The position numbers were made by a program, and so were the translations under genes. Below are positions 61,642-64,000 of a stretch of DNA of 64,000 nucleotides, one piece after another. The DNA is from Cupriavidus consociatus (GTDB lineage: Bacteria; Pseudomonadota; Gammaproteobacteria; Burkholderiales; Burkholderiaceae): NCBI RefSeq assembly GCF_017814975.1, contig NZ_JAGIQA010000003.1:186001-250000 (forward strand). Reading direction: 5' to 3'. Under the pieces are notes generated by a model. The model saw only the letters and a program-made list of their open reading frames with translations, did not search any database and had not been told where the DNA came from. Each line of letters opens with the position of its first letter. The stretch's first letter is position 1.

Positions 61642-63201
61642 ATGCCGATCCGCAATACCCTGTTCATCATGTGCGACCAGCTGCGCCGCGACCACCTGGG
61701 CTGCTACGGGCACCCCACGCTGCGCACGCGCAATATCGACGCGCTGGCCGCGCGCGGTGTGCGCTTCGACCGCGCCTTCGTCACCTCCGGCGTCTGCGGC
61801 CCCAGCCGCATGAGCTTCTACACCGGCCGCTACGTCAGCAGCCACGGCGCCACCTGGAACCGCGTACCGCTGTCGGTCGGCGAAGTCACGCTGGGCGAGT
61901 ACCTGAAGGACAGCGGCCGCGAGCTGGCGCTGGCGGGCAAGACCCACGTGATGCCCGACAACGCCAACCTCAGGCGCCTGCACCTCGACGGCGGCACCGA
62001 GCTGGAGACGTTGCTGCGCAGCGGCCATTTCACCGAGGTCGACCGCCACGATGGCCATCACGCCGAGCCGCGGGGTGCCTATGCGGATTGGCTGCGCCGG
62101 CAAGGCTACGACAGCGCCGACCCATGGACCGACTACGTCATCAGCGCGGAGAACGCACAAGGCGAAATCGTCTCCGGCTGGCACATGCGCAATGCCGGCC
62201 TGCCCGCGCGCGTGGCCGAGCCCCATTCCGAGACGGCGTACACCGTCGACCAGGCCATGCAGTACATCGGCGCGCGCGGCGACGAGCCGTGGGTGCTGCA
62301 CCTGTCGCTGGTCAAGCCGCACTGGCCCTACCTCGCGCCCGCGCCCTATCACGCCGCCTACAAGCTCGACGACTGCCTGCCGCTGCGCCGCCACGCCGCC
62401 GAACTGGAAGGCCCGCATCCGGTGCTCTCGGCGTACCGCACCCAGGAAGAATGCGCCAGCTTCATGCGCCAGGAAGTGTCGGATACGGTGCGCCCCGCCT
62501 ACCAGGGGCTTATCCAGCAGATCGACGACCGCCTGGGCCTGCTGTGGGACCAGCTGGAACGCCTTGGCCGCTGGCAGGACACGCTCATTGTCTTTACCGC
62601 CGACCATGGCGACTTCCTCGGCGACCACTGGCTGGGCGAGAAGGAGCAGTTCTACGACACGGTGCAGAACGTGCCGCTGATCGTCTACGACCCCTCGCTC
62701 GAGGCCGATGCCACTCGCGGCAGCGCGCAGCAGAACATGGTGTCGGCGGTCGACGTGGTGCCGACGGTGCTCGATGCGCTGGGCCTGCCGCCGGCCGGCC
62801 ATCGCATCGAAGGCCGCTCGCTGCTGGACCTGACCCGCTCGCGCGATGCCGCGCAGTGGCGCGATTTTGTCGTTTCCGAACTCGACTACGCCTACCGCGG
62901 CGCCCGGATCGCGCTCGGCCGCCACCCGGGCGAATGCCGGGCCTGGATGGTGCGTGACGCACGCTGGAAATACGTCCACTGGCAGGGCTTCCGGCCACAG
63001 CTGTTCGACCTGGAAAACGATCCGGACGAGTACTTCGACCTGGGCGACGACCCGGGCCATGAAACCGTGCGCAACGCCATGCGGCTGCGGCTGCTGGACT
63101 GGTTCTGCACGCTCAAGCCGCGTGTGACCGTGACCAACGAGGAGGTCGCGGCCAAGACCAACGTGTACAAGCAGGCTGGCGTGTTCTTCGGCGTGTGGTG
63201 A
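61642..63201 (+). CDS. Arylsulfatase / phosphonate monoester hydrolase-like enzyme
   Basis: A 519-residue alkaline-phosphatase-superfamily hydrolase. The metal-binding N-terminus has FIMCDQLRRDHLGCYGHPTLRT (Asp12). The formylglycine precursor motif Cys52-Gly-Pro-Ser-Arg56 lies in TSGVCGPSRMSFYTGRY, which a formylglycine-generating enzyme could convert. Later blocks VFTADHGDFLGDHWLGEKEQFYDTVQNVPLIV and ELDYAYRG complete the metal site. Length and motifs fit both choline-sulfatase-like arylsulfatases and phosphonate monoester hydrolases (PehA of Burkholderia, about 514 residues). No signal peptide is seen, so it acts in the cytoplasm. Together with the Bug receptor it may take up and cleave a sulfate or phosphonate ester. 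Confidence 0.9.
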   Translation: MPIRNTLFIMCDQLRRDHLGCYGHPTLRTRNIDALAARGVRFDRAFVTSGVCGPSRMSFYTGRYVSSHGATWNRVPLSVGEVTLGEYLKDSGRELALAGKTHVMPDNANLRRLHLDGGTELETLLRSGHFTEVDRHDGHHAEPRGAYADWLRRQGYDSADPWTDYVISAENAQGEIVSGWHMRNAGLPARVAEPHSETAYTVDQAMQYIGARGDEPWVLHLSLVKPHWPYLAPAPYHAAYKLDDCLPLRRHAAELEGPHPVLSAYRTQEECASFMRQEVSDTVRPAYQGLIQQIDDRLGLLWDQLERLGRWQDTLIVFTADHGDFLGDHWLGEKEQFYDTVQNVPLIVYDPSLEADATRGSAQQNMVSAVDVVPTVLDALGLPPAGHRIEGRSLLDLTRSRDAAQWRDFVVSELDYAYRGARIALGRHPGECRAWMVRDARWKYVHWQGFRPQLFDLENDPDEYFDLGDDPGHETVRNAMRLRLLDWFCTLKPRVTVTNEEVAAKTNVYKQAGVFFGVW

Positions 63202-63259
63202 ACGCGCCGGGTACGGAACCTGCAAACGCATGGCGTCCACACACTCACCGCACCTCGCC

Positions 63260-64000
63260 ATGAAACCTGTCACGCTGATTGGTGCCCCAACCGACGTCGG
63301 GGCCGGCACGCGCGGTTCCTCGATGGGCCCCGAGGCACTGCGCGTCGCCGGCCTGGCGCAGGCGCTGGCGCGCAACAACCTGGCGGTCGAAGACGCCGGC
63401 AACCTGGCCGGCCCCGCCAATCCGTGGCAACCGCCGCGGGACGGCATGCGCCACCTCGACGAAGTCGTGGCGTGGAACCGCGCCGTCTATGATGCGTGCC
63501 TCGGCACGCTGCAGGCGGGCCGGCTGCCAATGCTGATGGGCGGCGACCATTGCCTGGCGATCGGCTCGATCAGCGCCGCGGCGCGCCATTGCCGCGATAC
63601 CGGCAAGACCCTGATGGTGCTATGGCTCGATGCGCACGCCGACGCCAATATCGGCACCACCACGCCCACCGGCAACATGCATGGCATGCCGGTGGCCTGC
63701 CTGTGCGGGCACGGCCCCGCGCCGCTGACCACGCTGGCGGGCCCGGCGCCGGCGGTGGAGCGCAGCGCGATCCGGCAGATCGGCATCCGCAGCGTCGATG
63801 CCGAGGAAAAGCGCCGCCTGCATGAACTGCAGCTGGCGGTATACGACATGCGCTACATCGACGAGAACGGCATGCGCTACACCATGCAACAGGCGCTGGC
63901 CGGCATCGACGCGCACACGCACCTGCACGTCAGTTTCGACGTGGATTTTCTCGACTGCGCGATTGCGCCGGGCGTGGGCACCACCGTGCCGGGCGGGCCG
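63260..64000 (+). CDS. rocF: Arginase, 3' end outside window
   Basis: 247 codons of a ureohydrolase, with the frame still open at the last base. It starts KPVTLIGAPTDVGAGTRGSSMGPEALRVAGL and has the three metal-ligand blocks of arginase: GGDHCLAIG, LDAHADAN and SFDVDFLD. The third is usually followed by Pro, but Cys stands there (SFDVDFLDC). It would hydrolyse arginine to ornithine and urea, using two Mn ions. The full-length enzyme is about 300 residues, so roughly 50 are missing. It follows the sulfatase-like gene after 58 bases, with a weak ribosome site, so it may be a separate unit. Agmatinase or guanidinobutyrase activity is a less likely alternative. Confidence 0.9.
   Translation, partial: MKPVTLIGAPTDVGAGTRGSSMGPEALRVAGLAQALARNNLAVEDAGNLAGPANPWQPPRDGMRHLDEVVAWNRAVYDACLGTLQAGRLPMLMGGDHCLAIGSISAAARHCRDTGKTLMVLWLDAHADANIGTTTPTGNMHGMPVACLCGHGPAPLTTLAGPAPAVERSAIRQIGIRSVDAEEKRRLHELQLAVYDMRYIDENGMRYTMQQALAGIDAHTHLHVSFDVDFLDCAIAPGVGTTVPGGP

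Noticed and set aside
61468-63447. Minus-strand open frame of 659 codons.
   Set aside because: Antisense to the sulfatase-like gene with intact CxPxR motif.

Overview
The window is 64 kb of high-GC, gene-dense DNA that looks like a Cupriavidus/Ralstonia-type betaproteobacterium (Burkholderiaceae). The reasons are four lone Bug-type (TctC) solute receptors, many LysR/MarR/MocR regulators each beside a small catabolic gene set, a class D beta-lactamase, an OFA-family transporter, and a fructose ABC transporter operon continued by zwf, pgi and a fructokinase. From memory, that last order (frcR-frcA-frcC-frcB-zwf-pgi-kinase) matches the fructose locus of the second chromosome of Cupriavidus necator H16. 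I could not run a search, so the genus is an inference. No tRNA, rRNA, CRISPR array, integrase or intact insertion sequence was seen.

Layout. 1-5.9 kb: the end of an unknown gene, an isochorismatase-fold protein, a very large zinc-ribbon/cyclase/AAA/TPR protein and a coupled pyruvyl-transferase-like gene. 6-13.6 kb: small units, namely an SDR with a divergent LysR, a RidA protein, a VTT membrane protein, a Bug receptor, a DUF899 protein and a MocR regulator divergent from a PaiB-like protein. 13.7-20.2 kb: a tannase/feruloyl-esterase-type lipoprotein, class I fructose-bisphosphate aldolase, and a UPF0182 membrane protein coupled to a YCII-domain protein. 20.3-27.8 kb: an aromatic acyl-CoA ligase divergent from a tightly coupled five-gene operon (GNAT-like, E1/ThiF-like, membrane protein, GNAT-like, nitroreductase-like). 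I recognise no described function for that operon, and it is the best candidate here for an undescribed system. 27.8-31.5 kb: a di-haem cytochrome lipoprotein, an OFA-family MFS transporter and an AT-richer intergenic region. 31.7-33.1 kb: decayed remains of pgaB and pgaA (poly-N-acetylglucosamine export and deacetylation). 33.3-38.9 kb: a CcdA/thioredoxin pair, an M23 peptidase, a zf-TFIIB protein, a large unknown protein divergent from an OXA-type beta-lactamase, and a small unknown.

39.1-48.4 kb: the fructose operon. A ROK repressor with a likely operator just upstream, ABC ATPase, permease and binding protein bring fructose in. Fructokinase, phosphoglucose isomerase and glucose-6-phosphate dehydrogenase then convert it to 6-phosphogluconolactone, the entry to the Entner-Doudoroff route; edd and eda are not in the window. 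48.3-55.9 kb: an outer-membrane-type protein, a Bug receptor, a large di-haem peroxidase-like cytochrome, an NCS2 uracil/xanthine permease and another Bug receptor. 55.9-60 kb: an argininosuccinate-lyase-like enzyme with a divergent, frameshifted LysR gene, and a PQQ-type sugar dehydrogenase lipoprotein. 60-64 kb: a MarR regulator divergent from a Bug receptor, an arylsulfatase/phosphonate-monoesterase-like enzyme and an arginase cut by the window end.

The regulatory DNA includes a ROK operator candidate, a MarR operator candidate, AAACTGG repeats at the MocR promoter, a 24-bp perfect palindrome upstream of the di-haem cytochrome, several clear terminators and two long intergenic stem-loops.
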